Below, piece by piece: positions 35,567 through 45,196 of a DNA stretch of 60,235 nucleotides. The first letter of the stretch is position 1. Every line of letters begins with the position of its first letter. The DNA comes from Chroococcus sp. FPU101 (GTDB taxonomy: Bacteria > Cyanobacteriota > Cyanobacteriia > Cyanobacteriales > Microcystaceae): assembly GCF_017312365.1 (NCBI RefSeq), contig NZ_BLJI01000028.1:1-60235 (forward strand), given 5' to 3'. Position numbers and translations under genes: made by a program. The notes beneath the pieces were generated by a model. That model was given only the letters and a program-made list of their open reading frames with translations. It had not been told where the DNA came from and searched no databases.

Positions 35567-35926
35567 ATGATGGAAACTTGGCAATGTGCGAAACAGTGTG
35601 GGGCTTGTTGTCATCTTGATCCACAAGAGCGACCCGACTTAGAAGATTATCTTTCACACGATGAATTGGAACAGTATTTAGGGATGGTAGGAAACGATGG
35701 CTGGTGTGTCAATTTCGATCAACTGACTCGTCAATGTCAGATTTATGACTCGCGCCCTCGTTTTTGCTGTGTTAAACCCGATACTTTTGAGCAGATGTAT
35801 CAAATTTCCCCTAGTGAATTTAATGAGTTTGCGATCGACTGTTGTCGGCAGCAAATTACAGGGGTTTATGGAGAGAATAGCCCAGAAATGAAGCGTTACA
35901 ACCAAGTGATCAAAACTACCCGTTAA
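35567..35926 (+). CDS. YkgJ-family cysteine cluster protein
   Basis: A 119-residue protein with the family's cysteine pattern: CAKQCGACCHL near the N-terminus, then WCVNFD, CQIYDSRPRFCC and DCC. The family is thought to bind zinc or an Fe-S centre (UPF0153/CxxCxxCC). No further domain is present. The role is unknown in cyanobacteria. A second in-frame ATG directly follows the first. Confidence 0.88.
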   Translation: MMETWQCAKQCGACCHLDPQERPDLEDYLSHDELEQYLGMVGNDGWCVNFDQLTRQCQIYDSRPRFCCVKPDTFEQMYQISPSEFNEFAIDCCRQQITGVYGENSPEMKRYNQVIKTTR

Positions 35927-36412
35927 AAAAATTGGTTTGAATCTTCATTTAATGCGTGCAGGCAAAAGACTGTATTGATATAGTTCTATGCCTTTTTTTT
36001 TATTCATTGAGTAAAATCTTTTAAATGCAATGAGAGAATGTTAAGGATGCAAACTCAACATTACTCTAGAAAAAGAGTATCTAAATATACAAAAAAAACG
36101 CTTAAAAACAGCGAACTTGAAGATATGCAAATGAAAAAGTTACCTACTTGCATAGATTTCTTTTTTACATTAAGCATCTCGATCAGTATAAAGAAGTTAA
36201 TTTATATTATTTGTATAAAAAATGACTTTAAAACACTTAAACTCTGTGTAAAGATTACTCAAGAGTTGGTAAACAATAACTGATTAAGACAGTCAAGTCT
36301 TCGCTAGAAAGACATTACCGTACAAAGGGTGCAATAAAAATTAGCTAGAGCCATTTTCACCAAAGAACGCCAAACTACAAACGTTCATTCTAACTTAAAA
36401 GGATTGCCATCA
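35927..36412. other. AT-rich intergenic region upstream of the nitrate permease gene
   Basis: This 486-base region contains an 81-codon open frame (36038-36283) with poor coding character and no homologue that I recognise. I looked for an NtcA box (GTA-N8-TAC) before the permease gene and found no full match. A small hairpin AAGAC/GTCTT lies near 36287-36302. The region presumably holds the permease promoter. Confidence 0.4.
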
Positions 36413-37921
36413 ATGTTAACCCAAATGTGGTCTTTGCGGGGTAGATTCAAAATTCTACACCTTACTTGGTTTGCTTTTTTCCTAACTTTTGTCTGTTGGT
36501 TTAATTTCGCACCCTTTGCGACAACCATCGGTAAAGAACTTCATCTCACATCCGAACAAATTAAAACATTAGGCATTTGTAACCTAGCCCTAACGATCCC
36601 CGCACGGATTATCATTGGGATGATTTTGGATCGTTATGGCCCCAGAATTACCTACACTGCCCTTTTAATGTTTGCTGTGGTTCCCTGTTTAGCTACCGCT
36701 TTCGCCCAAGACTTTAATCAACTGGTTTTAAGCCGTCTGCTGATGGGGATCGTTGGTTCTGGCTTTGTTGTCGGAATTCGCATGGTTGCTGAATGGTTCC
36801 CCCCGAAAGATATTGGTATTGCCCAAGGGGTCTACGGCGGTTGGGGTAATTTTGGCGCGTTTGGTGCCGAATTTGTCTTACCCTTTCTCGCAGTAGGCAC
36901 CGCATTTATGGCGGGTGGTACCTCGAACTGGCGTTTAGCGATCGCACTAACGGGGATCATTGCCGCGCTTTATAGCCTGATTTACTACAACAGTGTTAGC
37001 GATACACCTCCTGGGAAAGCCTACAAACGTCCCAAGAAAAATGGTGCAATGGAAGTCACCAGCCCGAAAAGCTTCTGGGCAATGCTGATCATGAACTTTG
37101 GCTTAATCTTTGCCCTCGGTTTACTCGCTTGGCGGTTAGCTCAACCTAAATTAAACTTCCTTAATCAGAGTCAAATGATTACGGCTTGGGTTTTATTAGG
37201 CTTGTTGTATGCTTTTCAAACCTATAAAGCTTGGCAAGTTAACAAAGATATGCTAAGGGGAACTAAAACATTTGCCCCCTCAGAACGCTTTCAGTTTCGT
37301 CAAGTTTCCCTACTCGAATATGCTTATGTCATTACCTTTGGTTCAGAGTTAGCCGCCGTTTCGATGTTACCTGCTTTCTTTGAATATACTTTTGCTCTCG
37401 ATCATGTCACTGCATCAATGATCGCGGCTTCCTATCCCTTCTTAAATCTTGTTTCTCGTCCTAGTGGGGGTTTAATTTCTGATAAATTTGGTTCACGAAA
37501 ATGGACATTAACCATTATTGCGGTGGGTGTTGGTATATCTTATCTCATTGCATCTGGAATTAATAAAGCATGGCCGATTCCTTTAGCGATCGCAGCAACT
37601 ATGTTAGCGGCTTATTTTGCTCAAGCAGGTTGCGGCGCGACTTATGGTATTGTTCCTTTGATCAAAAAAGACATTACAGGACAAATATCGGGTAATGTGG
37701 GAGCCTATGGCAACTTTGGCGGAGTTGTTTTCTTGACGATCTATAGCCTAACGAATGCAGCAACACTATTTGTTGTCATGGGCATTGCGGGTTTAATTTG
37801 TGCTTCTCTGTGCGCCTTTTTCCTCAGAGAACCCAAAAACTCCTTTGCAGTTGATTATGCAACAGAACCCGAATACATCGAAAATCCTCCTGTTGCCGTT
37901 ACCCAAGATTTTAGAAATTAA
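36413..37921 (+). CDS. nrtP: Nitrate/nitrite permease of the NarK/NrtP major facilitator family
   Basis: The 502-residue protein has 12 hydrophobic segments. The first NNP-family signature is GGWGNFGAFGAEFVLP and the second GNVGAYGNFGGVVFL, both Gly-rich helices lining the nitrate path. The MFS loop GMILDRYGPR is present. A large cytoplasmic loop and a C-terminal tail (about residues 475-502) are typical of cyanobacterial NrtP, which imports nitrate and nitrite and is used in place of NrtABCD by marine and some other strains. The ATG at 36413 has AAAGGA at proper distance. No nirA or narB lies next to it. Confidence 0.9.
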   Translation: MLTQMWSLRGRFKILHLTWFAFFLTFVCWFNFAPFATTIGKELHLTSEQIKTLGICNLALTIPARIIIGMILDRYGPRITYTALLMFAVVPCLATAFAQDFNQLVLSRLLMGIVGSGFVVGIRMVAEWFPPKDIGIAQGVYGGWGNFGAFGAEFVLPFLAVGTAFMAGGTSNWRLAIALTGIIAALYSLIYYNSVSDTPPGKAYKRPKKNGAMEVTSPKSFWAMLIMNFGLIFALGLLAWRLAQPKLNFLNQSQMITAWVLLGLLYAFQTYKAWQVNKDMLRGTKTFAPSERFQFRQVSLLEYAYVITFGSELAAVSMLPAFFEYTFALDHVTASMIAASYPFLNLVSRPSGGLISDKFGSRKWTLTIIAVGVGISYLIASGINKAWPIPLAIAATMLAAYFAQAGCGATYGIVPLIKKDITGQISGNVGAYGNFGGVVFLTIYSLTNAATLFVVMGIAGLICASLCAFFLREPKNSFAVDYATEPEYIENPPVAVTQDFRN

Positions 37922-37947
37922 ATTTTTCTAACGCATCAAATCCCTTG

Positions 37948-37975
37948 GGGTGTAAACAATACGCCCTTTTTTTTT
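37948..37975 (+). terminator. Rho-independent terminator of nrtP
   Basis: GGGTGT (37948-37953) pairs with ACGCCC (37961-37966, one G-U) around a 7-base loop and is followed directly by nine T residues. It lies 26 bases past the stop of the permease gene. Confidence 0.85.
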
Positions 37976-38090
37976 GCTTAAATACCTTGCTAATGACTGC
38001 CAAAAAAAACCAAAACATATATAAATATGTAGTAAGAGTATTAAAAGGGGGCTTCGTTGCCTCCGTCATTCCTTAGCAATGGGTAGCTGA

Positions 38091-40394
38091 ATGTCTACGA
38101 TATCCCCAGAACAAGTTAATCAAATCGTTTATAACCTTCATAATGATCCATTTGAGATTTTGGGATCTCATCCTTTGAAAGATAATGGAAAAGTAGAAAA
38201 ATGGGTCATTCGGGCTTATCTACCCAAAACAGAAGCGGCTTGGGTAATTGTTCCCTCTCAACGGAAGGAATACCCAATGCAATCGATCCATCATCCGCAC
38301 TTTTTTGAATGTATAGTTAATACAAATGAACTAAATAATTATCAACTGAGAGTCAAAGAAGGAGATTCAGAAAAAGTTATTTATGATCCCTATGCTTTTA
38401 AATCCAAGAAAATAACAGATTTTGATTTACATTTATTTGGTGAAGGAAATCACCACCGCATTTATGAAAAACTAGGCGCACATCCGACAACGAGCGATGG
38501 AGTACAAGGGGTTAATTTTGCCGTATGGGCCCCTAATGCCCGAAACGTATCGGTACTCGCCGATTTTAATAATTGGGATGGTCGAAATCACCAAATGCGT
38601 AAACTTAATAACAGCGTTTGGGAATTATTTATACCAGAGGCATCTGTTGGCACGAGTTATAAATACGAAATCAAAAACTGGGAAGGTCATATTTATGAAA
38701 AATCCGATCCCTATGGTTTTCAACAAGAACCCCGCCCAAAAACCGCCTCAATTGTTGCGGATCTCAATCAATATCAATGGAACGATCATCAATGGTTAGA
38801 CAAACGTCGCCATAGTGATCCCCTATTGCAACCTATTTCCGTGTATGAAGTTCATTTAGGATCATGGCTTCATGCTTCATCCCAAGAAAAAACAAAATTA
38901 TTAAAAGGTGAAACCGATCCCATAACGGTTTCGGAAATGAATCCTAATGCTCGGTTCATGAGCTACTATGAGTTAGCCCATAAACTCATCCCCTACGTTA
39001 AAGACATGGGTTATACTCATATTGAACTCTTACCCATCAGTGAGCATCCTTTTGATGGATCATGGGGCTATCAAGTGACGGGATATTATGCGCCGACTTC
39101 TCGCTTTGGCACTCCCGAAGATTTTATGTATTTTGTTGATCAATGTCATCAACAGGGTATCGGTGTCATTATTGATTGGGTTCCAGGGCATTTCCCCAAA
39201 GATGGACACGGTTTAGCCTTTTTTGATGGAACACATTTATATGAATACGGAGATCCCCGTAAAGGTGAACATAAAGAATGGGGAACTCTGGTTTTTGATT
39301 ACGGACGCAATGAAGTTCGTAACTTTTTAGTCGCTAATGTTTTGTTTTGGCTAGATAAATATCATATTGATGGGATTCGAGTTGATGCGGTTGCTTCAAT
39401 GTTATACCTTGATTATTGCCGTGAAGAGGGCGAATGGGTTGCTAATCAATATGGCGGGCGAGAAAATTTAGAAGCGGCTGATTTCTTACGACAAGTCAAT
39501 AGTGTCGCTTTTAGTTATTTTCCTGGTATTCTGTCAATTGCCGAAGAATCAACCTCTTGGCCAATGGTATCATGGCCGACCTATGTAGGTGGCTTAGGGT
39601 TTAACCTTAAGTGGAACATGGGCTGGATGCACGATATGTTAGATTATTTCGGTATGGACCCCTGGTTCCGTCAGTTCCATCAAAATAACGTCACTTTTAG
39701 TATGTGGTATAACCACAGCGAAAACTATATGTTAGCTCTGTCCCATGATGAGGTGGTTCATGGCAAGAGTAATATGATCGGGAAAATGCCTGGAGACGAG
39801 TGGCAAAAATTTGCTAATGTTCGGTGTTTGTTTACCTATATGTTTACTCATCCAGGCAAAAAAACCATGTTTATGAGTATGGAGTTTGGTCAGTGGAGTG
39901 AGTGGAATGTCTGGGCGGATCTAGAATGGCATTTATTAGAATATGCTTCCCATCAAAAATTAAAAGAATTTTTCAAAGATCTAAATACTATTTACAAGAG
40001 TCAGCCTGCTTTATACACTCAAGACTTTGAACGTACGGGCTTTGAATGGATTGATTGTAGCGATAATCGTCATAGTGTGGTTGCTTTTATTCGCTGGAGT
40101 AAAGAATGGGGAGAATTTGTAATCGTGGTTTGTAATTTTACACCACAGCCCCATAGTCACTATCGCGTGGGTGTACCTCAAGCGGGTTTCTATACCGAAC
40201 TCTTTAACAGTGATGCCCGCAAATATGGAGGTAGTAATATGGGGAATTTGGGCGGTAAATGGACTGAGGAATGGTCTTATCAAGGTCGTCTTTATTCCAT
40301 TGATTTGTGTCTTCCCCCTCTGTCTGTTTTAATCCTTAAACTCCATTCTGAAAAAACAGCCGCCGTGATGGGGCAGCAACTTATATCAGAATAA
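38091..40394 (+). CDS. glgB: 1,4-alpha-glucan branching enzyme GlgB
   Basis: GlgB makes alpha-1,6 branches in glycogen. The 767-residue GH13 enzyme has an N1 domain, a CBM48 domain ([15 protein letters not shown] near residue 141) and the catalytic barrel. The nucleophile Asp is in [16 protein letters not shown], the acid/base Glu in [10 protein letters not shown], and the third Asp in [13 protein letters not shown]-terminal beta domain completes it. Length is typical. A G-rich hairpin (near 38047-38064) lies in its leader just before the start. Confidence 0.97.
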   Translation: MSTISPEQVNQIVYNLHNDPFEILGSHPLKDNGKVEKWVIRAYLPKTEAAWVIVPSQRKEYPMQSIHHPHFFECIVNTNELNNYQLRVKEGDSEKVIYDPYAFKSKKITDFDLHLFGEGNHHRIYEKLGAHPTTSDGVQGVNFAVWAPNARNVSVLADFNNWDGRNHQMRKLNNSVWELFIPEASVGTSYKYEIKNWEGHIYEKSDPYGFQQEPRPKTASIVADLNQYQWNDHQWLDKRRHSDPLLQPISVYEVHLGSWLHASSQEKTKLLKGETDPITVSEMNPNARFMSYYELAHKLIPYVKDMGYTHIELLPISEHPFDGSWGYQVTGYYAPTSRFGTPEDFMYFVDQCHQQGIGVIIDWVPGHFPKDGHGLAFFDGTHLYEYGDPRKGEHKEWGTLVFDYGRNEVRNFLVANVLFWLDKYHIDGIRVDAVASMLYLDYCREEGEWVANQYGGRENLEAADFLRQVNSVAFSYFPGILSIAEESTSWPMVSWPTYVGGLGFNLKWNMGWMHDMLDYFGMDPWFRQFHQNNVTFSMWYNHSENYMLALSHDEVVHGKSNMIGKMPGDEWQKFANVRCLFTYMFTHPGKKTMFMSMEFGQWSEWNVWADLEWHLLEYASHQKLKEFFKDLNTIYKSQPALYTQDFERTGFEWIDCSDNRHSVVAFIRWSKEWGEFVIVVCNFTPQPHSHYRVGVPQAGFYTELFNSDARKYGGSNMGNLGGKWTEEWSYQGRLYSIDLCLPPLSVLILKLHSEKTAAVMGQQLISE

Positions 40395-40402
40395 TCCTTA
40401 AA

Positions 40403-40425
40403 AAGGGCTTGTTTTCCAAGCCCTT
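40403..40425. terminator. Bidirectional terminator between glgB and a convergent gene
   Basis: AAGGGCTTG and CAAGCCCTT form a 9-base stem with a 5-base loop. T residues follow it on both strands (AGTTTTAT on plus, TTTAAGGATT on minus). It serves glgB and the minus-strand gene ending at 40430. Confidence 0.8.
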
Positions 40426-40429
40426 AGTT

Positions 40430-41101
40430 TTATATTGCTTTTTCAATCACTCGTCTGTTTGCTGATCGAGTAAGTTCCAGTTCTTGCTCTCCTCTAGGGT
40501 TAGTTCGCGCATAGGCTATAATGTTACCCCGATGAACATAACTTGTCCAATTATCATTAGAATTACGGCGAGGAGCAACTGTAGCAGGTGCATTATTGAT
40601 AAATGGTCGATTGGTTTTTTTTTCTATAACAGTCATCAGAAAATTGTTATTTTTTTGATCAACTTTCACTAAGTAGCTTTTTGTTTGGAAAGCCAGAACA
40701 TTTGTAAGTGATGTACTAGAAGATGAAGTCCCGCAATTAGCCTGTGAACGTCCCCAGTCATCAACCGTGACGGTTATTTTTGAACCTGGCTGTACATCAC
40801 CCCCCGATAAATCAATTAAGGTGACACCCAAGGCACCCATTAGACCCCCTGTATAAACAGGTTGATCTTTATTATTGATGCTGTCATAGGTTAAATTAGT
40901 TGTTTGAGGTGGTTTTCCTTGACGTGTCCAACGAATGCGCGTAAACTGACCATCAATATATTCAGCAGAATATGACCATCCGTTATTCATTCGACCATTA
41001 CAGGAAAGCTGTTGAACCGCATCAGCAGAAGGCATTGCAAATAATTCTGCACAGAGTAGACTTAATGTAGCGACCGCCCCCAACAGTTTAAGTTTTTTCA
41101 T
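40430..41101 (-). CDS. Secreted protein of unknown function
   Basis: This 223-residue protein begins with a typical signal peptide (MKKLKLLGAVATLSLLCAELFA, cleavage after about ADA at residue 28). The mature part looks beta-rich, with two Cys residues (CNGRM and ANCGTS) that may form a disulphide, and a Gly-rich centre (YTGGLMGALGV). I do not recognise a family. It is flanked by a shared terminator at its 3' side and has its own upstream region. Confidence 0.7.
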   Translation of the reverse strand: MKKLKLLGAVATLSLLCAELFAMPSADAVQQLSCNGRMNNGWSYSAEYIDGQFTRIRWTRQGKPPQTTNLTYDSINNKDQPVYTGGLMGALGVTLIDLSGGDVQPGSKITVTVDDWGRSQANCGTSSSSTSLTNVLAFQTKSYLVKVDQKNNNFLMTVIEKKTNRPFINNAPATVAPRRNSNDNWTSYVHRGNIIAYARTNPRGEQELELTRSANRRVIEKAI

Positions 41102-41289
41102 TATTCGTATCTAATCAATCATGATAATTTCCATCTGAGTTTATCATGAGAGATATTACAATTAGACGTAATTACTTGTTAAAAAATAATTACAAACATT
41201 TCTTACCTCAAATCTTCAGAAATTCTCAAATGATTATTATTTCTTAATTAATTAAACTCATTTCTAAGCTATTAATTATAGAACTGTTA

Positions 41290-42549
41290 TCAGGCATGAT
41301 GTCCGTTTTCACTGGGATCTGATGAATTATTAGAAGTTTGATTAGAAGATTCTGGAGAAGGGTTAGACTCCGTAGGTTGTTCTAAAGTTGATGTTTTTTG
41401 GACAGAATTAAATGGCCACTGTAACATCGACATCCGACTCGGAATCGGTGTTCTAGGGACTGCTTGTAAATTCTGAAGCACTTCTGTAAATTGCAGTTTT
41501 TCGAGTTTGGTTTCTCTGATTTTGTGCCAAACCGAACGCGACATCAATAAAGTATGTTCAACTCGTTCTGCTTTGAGTTGTTCTAAAAATTCTTGTCGTT
41601 CGTGCTGATAATCGGCTGAGGTTAATTCTAAGGCTTGTGGCGGGTATTTTTGAGTAATTTGCGCCATCTTACTTAATAGCTTAGGATAAAGCCAAGTATA
41701 AGCGGGATGAACGGTTAAACGCGCCTGATGCGGACGAGAACCATCTTTACACAAGGTTAATTCAAAATGTCCGATCGCTGCTTTGCGTTGCGGTTCAAAG
41801 ACATAACCCCGCGTCATCTCTGCGTGTCCGTACCAGTTTTGTACTTTTCGCCCAAAGGAATTCAATAAACCGACTTTAAAATCTTGAATATGTCGATCGT
41901 AAACTTGTCGTAATAAAGGCGGCATTGATACGCAATCGAGTTGATACAGTAGATGAGCATCTGCATTACTCATCGGCAGTAAGTTCGGTAAATCGGGGAT
42001 ATCCTCGGCTAATTCTTGCAATAATTCTGGGGATAATGACCAATACGTCATTTCAGCAAGGGGTTGGAAACCATGCTGACGATACAAAGCTAAAGTCGCT
42101 TTTTGATGAATATTAACTTCAATCATCCAGGTTCTCGCTTCCCAGATGCTTTCAAAGCAATGACGTAACAGTTGTGATCCAACACCTTGAGGATCGCCTA
42201 AAGACTGTTGAGGATGAACTAAAACTTGTTCAACCCGCCAAGTTGTACGACTGCTGTTAAAAGGTGCGACTTGAATAAGACCTTGAACGGATAATTCGTT
42301 TGTATCACTATCAATTTGTTCAGCGACATAGGCCCAAAATTGATGGCGTAAAGGATTGGGAAAAAGACTTAAAACTTTCAGTACGCCAAACCAGCGACGC
42401 ACGTACTGCAACTGATTTTTAAAAAGGACTGATAAATAATTAGGTTTTTCTTCTGCATTTTCGATGATTAGAGATTCGATAGCCTCTAAGTCCCGATGCT
42501 GAATCGGACGAATCGAAAGTTTAGTAGTTGGCGAAGAATTTGCACTCAT
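41290..42549 (-). CDS. GNAT-family N-acetyltransferase with C-terminal extension
   Basis: The 419-residue protein has an N-terminal GNAT domain (about residues 10-175): it opens KLSIRPIQHRDLEAIESL, contains the acetyl-CoA loop QGVGSQLLRHCFE and ends with ALYRQHGFQPLAEMTYW. A second, larger region (about 190-350) may be a degenerate GNAT-like half, since RAAIGHFELTLCKDG-type strands recur, but this is uncertain. The last 45 residues are low-complexity (Ser, Asn, Pro, Glu). Cyanobacterial proteins of this layout are not characterised. It is the only gene of its unit. Confidence 0.75.
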   Translation of the reverse strand: MSANSSPTTKLSIRPIQHRDLEAIESLIIENAEEKPNYLSVLFKNQLQYVRRWFGVLKVLSLFPNPLRHQFWAYVAEQIDSDTNELSVQGLIQVAPFNSSRTTWRVEQVLVHPQQSLGDPQGVGSQLLRHCFESIWEARTWMIEVNIHQKATLALYRQHGFQPLAEMTYWSLSPELLQELAEDIPDLPNLLPMSNADAHLLYQLDCVSMPPLLRQVYDRHIQDFKVGLLNSFGRKVQNWYGHAEMTRGYVFEPQRKAAIGHFELTLCKDGSRPHQARLTVHPAYTWLYPKLLSKMAQITQKYPPQALELTSADYQHERQEFLEQLKAERVEHTLLMSRSVWHKIRETKLEKLQFTEVLQNLQAVPRTPIPSRMSMLQWPFNSVQKTSTLEQPTESNPSPESSNQTSNNSSDPSENGHHA

Positions 42550-42572
42550 AAGTTGCAGTTAAATTTCCTAAC

Positions 42573-42621
42573 GCCACCTTTAAAAAGTGGCATTGATAAA
42601 ACTCTAGTTAATTTTAGAGTT
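42573..42621 (-). terminator. Two tandem hairpins downstream of an ABC permease gene
   Basis: On the minus strand AACTCTA pairs with TAGAGTT (42600-42621), followed by TTATC, and a second stem GCCAC/GTGGC lies at 42573-42591. The first could end the permease transcript. The second sits about 24 bases before the start of the GNAT gene and might affect its leader. Confidence 0.5.
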
Positions 42622-42774
42622 CTTGTCTTATATTGTAGATCTTTGATCAGCACCTATCAATTTTTTAAGGAACATCTTCATTAATTCTAAAGATCGATCA
42701 ATAGAGTGTTCAGTATTTCGCTTATTTTTGACAATTGACAATCTACCGATAGAGCCTATGTGTTTTGATTTTTA

Positions 42775-43566
42775 TCAATCCTGTTGATTAGAAAATTGCT
42801 TTGCTCCCATGAACGCGAGTACGATCGCAGTAACCAATAAAATAGGAATCACATACCAGGGAAACTCAGACCAAGGGGAATACGCCGCCGCCCGTAAACC
42901 TAAGCTAGTATAGGTTAGTGGTAGAAGATAAACAATCACTTTGAGATAAATCGGTAGCGTTTTCGCATCAAAAAACGTTCCACCCAAAAAAGACATCGGT
43001 ACAATCAAAAAATTATTATAAAGTCCGACACTTTCTAAGGATTTGACCCGTAGCCCTACTAAAACTCCAATTCCCGCAAAAACAGCACAATTTAAGACTA
43101 AAATCAATAAAAAAAGCGGATTTAAAAAACTGGCAAATTTTCCAGTAAAAAGAACAGCGACTAAAATAACTGATCCTGCGGTCATTACACCCCGAAGAAT
43201 CCCTGCAAACATTTTACCCAAATACAAAGCCAAGGGATGAATGGGAAGTAAAAGTAATTCTTCAAAGGTTTTGCTAAATAAGCGATCGCCACAAATTGAA
43301 AAAGTTGTCCCCCCAAAACTAATCGCCATCGAAGATAAAGCCACCATTCCAGGTAAGATAAACTCTAAATAGTTATTTCCCTGAGTCGGTTTCATCGCCT
43401 GATCAACGGCACTACCTAAACCCAGTCCGAAAGCAATAATATAAATAAGAGGCGAAACCAGTCCAGTTGCAGCAATTTGTACGACTCTTGCACGTAGATC
43501 GAGCCACTCACCCCAAAAAACAGTTAGAGTATCATCAAAAATTGTTTGCAGTTCAGAAGGTTTCAC
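42775..43566 (-). CDS. ABC-2 type transporter permease
   Basis: The 263-residue protein has six hydrophobic segments and the conserved ABC-2 pattern FGLGLGSAVDQ, FILPGMVALSSM and LSFLGGTFFDAKTLP, as in drug and polysaccharide exporters of the DrrB/NodJ type. It needs a separate ATPase, which is not encoded nearby, so it is an orphan half of an exporter. It starts with GTG. What it exports cannot be read from the sequence. Confidence 0.88.
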   Translation of the reverse strand: MKPSELQTIFDDTLTVFWGEWLDLRARVVQIAATGLVSPLIYIIAFGLGLGSAVDQAMKPTQGNNYLEFILPGMVALSSMAISFGGTTFSICGDRLFSKTFEELLLLPIHPLALYLGKMFAGILRGVMTAGSVILVAVLFTGKFASFLNPLFLLILVLNCAVFAGIGVLVGLRVKSLESVGLYNNFLIVPMSFLGGTFFDAKTLPIYLKVIVYLLPLTYTSLGLRAAAYSPWSEFPWYVIPILLVTAIVLAFMGAKQFSNQQD

Positions 43567-43660
43567 AGGCGTAGGGGATTTACAATTCTAAATATTTCCA
43601 ATCTTTATTATAGAATTGAAGTCCTAGATAGTCTTTACTGAAAAAGGAGTAATCTTTAAA

Positions 43661-44539
43661 TTAGTTTTCCTTCCAACTGCGTAACTGCCAATACACCAAC
43701 AAGAAAGCTACACCTAATAAAACCGTTGCTGAGGAAGCAGCATAACCAAACTCAAAATCAGCAAATGCTTTTTCATAGATAAAATATACCAGTAAATTCG
43801 TCGAATTCAGTGGCCCGCCACCCGTGATAACATAAACTTGCTCAAAGCTTCTGAGTGTAAAAATAGCTGTTGTAATGGCAGCAAAAATCATCGTTGGTTG
43901 TAACCCTGGTAAGGTAATATGCCAGAATTTAGCCCATTCATTAGCCCCATCTAATTCTGCTGCTTCATAGCGAGAAATGGGAATTGCTTGTAAACCCGCT
44001 AGAAATACAATTAGATTGATTCCTAATTGTTTCCAAATACTCAGTAAAATTAGAACAGGCATTGCCCAAATGGTACTACTCAACCAAGGGATCGGATCAA
44101 TTCCCAATAAAGATAATAAATTATTAACAGGGCCATCCGTTTGAAAAAGCCAGCGAAATCCTAAGCCAACAGCAACAATAGAAGTAATAGAAGGCAAGAA
44201 AAAAGCAGTCCGAAATAACCCCCGTAACGGAATCGATTGATTTAACAGAACCGCTAATCCTAAAGGAATGAAAATACTCGGAATGACGGTAGCAACGGTA
44301 AAATAAATCGTATTCCCAACGACTTGCCAAAAGTCTGGATCACTAAACAGTCTAATATAGTTGCGAAGTCCTACCCAATGAATACCCCTAACTGTAAAGC
44401 TACCACGAGTGAAACTTAGATAAATTAGATAGATAATTGGATAAAAAACGAAAATACTTAATAAGATTAAAGCGGGGGCTAGGAAAATCCAAGCGACAAT
44501 GATATCCTGATCAAGCCAGTTGTGTTGTTTTTTCATCAT
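43661..44539 (-). CDS. Sugar ABC transporter permease, MalF/UgpA type
   Basis: A 292-residue inner-membrane permease with six hydrophobic segments. It carries the EAA loop that contacts the ATPase (EAAELDGANEWAKFWHITLPGLQP), typical of binding-protein-dependent carbohydrate importers. It ends with a hydrophobic helix and RSWKEN. The cyanobacterial candidates are the glucosylglycerol/sucrose/trehalose transporter (Ggt) or a glycerol-3-phosphate type. The binding protein, second permease and ATPase are not in the window. The ATG at 44539 lies 9 bases from the divergent purN start. Confidence 0.88.
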   Translation of the reverse strand: MMKKQHNWLDQDIIVAWIFLAPALILLSIFVFYPIIYLIYLSFTRGSFTVRGIHWVGLRNYIRLFSDPDFWQVVGNTIYFTVATVIPSIFIPLGLAVLLNQSIPLRGLFRTAFFLPSITSIVAVGLGFRWLFQTDGPVNNLLSLLGIDPIPWLSSTIWAMPVLILLSIWKQLGINLIVFLAGLQAIPISRYEAAELDGANEWAKFWHITLPGLQPTMIFAAITTAIFTLRSFEQVYVITGGGPLNSTNLLVYFIYEKAFADFEFGYAASSATVLLGVAFLLVYWQLRSWKEN

Positions 44540-44548
44540 CAATGATTT

Positions 44549-45196
44549 ATGACTGCTGTTCCCGATTTTACCCCTAGTTTGATTTCTCCTCAGTTAAGTG
44601 AAGCAGAATTATTTTTAGAACAACCCCTCAAGTTAGGTGTTTTAGCATCAGGAAGTGGTAGTAATTTTGAAGCGATCGCACAAGCCATTGCAAATAAAGA
44701 GCTTAATGCAGTGATTCAAGTCCTCATTTACAATATACCTGATGCCAAAGTTAAAGAACGGGCGGATCGTTGGAATATTCCTACTGTATTTCTAAATCAC
44801 CGAGACTATAAAAAACGAGAAGATTTAGACCAGGCGATCGTTAATACTCTAAAAGATTATCAGGTTGAATGGGTAATTATGGCGGGATGGATGCGAATTG
44901 TTACAGAGGTGTTAGTCAATGCGTTTCCCAATCATGTCATTAATATTCACCCCAGTATTTTACCGAGTTTTAAAGGGATTCATGCGATTGAACAAGCATT
45001 ACAAGCAAAAGTCAAGGTTACTGGATGTACAGTACATTTAGTCAGTGTTGAAGTCGATAGCGGCCCGATTTTGATGCAAGCAGTTGTCCCCATCTTAAAC
45101 GATGATACCCCCGAAACCCTACACGCTAGAATACAAGTACAAGAACATCGCATCTTCCCACAAGCGATCGTATTAGCGGCTAAACTATTTGAATAA
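44549..45196 (+). CDS. purN: Phosphoribosylglycinamide formyltransferase PurN
   Basis: PurN transfers a formyl group from 10-formyl-tetrahydrofolate to GAR in purine synthesis. The 215-residue protein has LASGSGSNFEAIAQAI (phosphate-binding), the MAGWMRIV segment, and the catalytic HPSILPSFKG with Asn-His-Asp residues (INIHPS, later SGPILMQ). About 27 residues precede the core, an extension seen in other cyanobacteria. No start codon fits closer to the core. Its 3' end overlaps fghA on the other strand by 12 bases, and its 5' end nearly abuts a divergent permease gene. Confidence 0.95.
   Translation: MTAVPDFTPSLISPQLSEAELFLEQPLKLGVLASGSGSNFEAIAQAIANKELNAVIQVLIYNIPDAKVKERADRWNIPTVFLNHRDYKKREDLDQAIVNTLKDYQVEWVIMAGWMRIVTEVLVNAFPNHVINIHPSILPSFKGIHAIEQALQAKVKVTGCTVHLVSVEVDSGPILMQAVVPILNDDTPETLHARIQVQEHRIFPQAIVLAAKLFE

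Noticed and set aside
36038-36283. 81-codon open frame between the cysteine-cluster gene and nrtP
   Set aside because: Lys/Ile/Ser-rich composition reflects the AT content. It has no ribosome site and no recognisable domain.
36284-36412. NtcA box before the nitrate permease gene
   Set aside because: Only half matches such as GTA-N8-GCA were seen; no GTA-N8-TAC with a proper -10.
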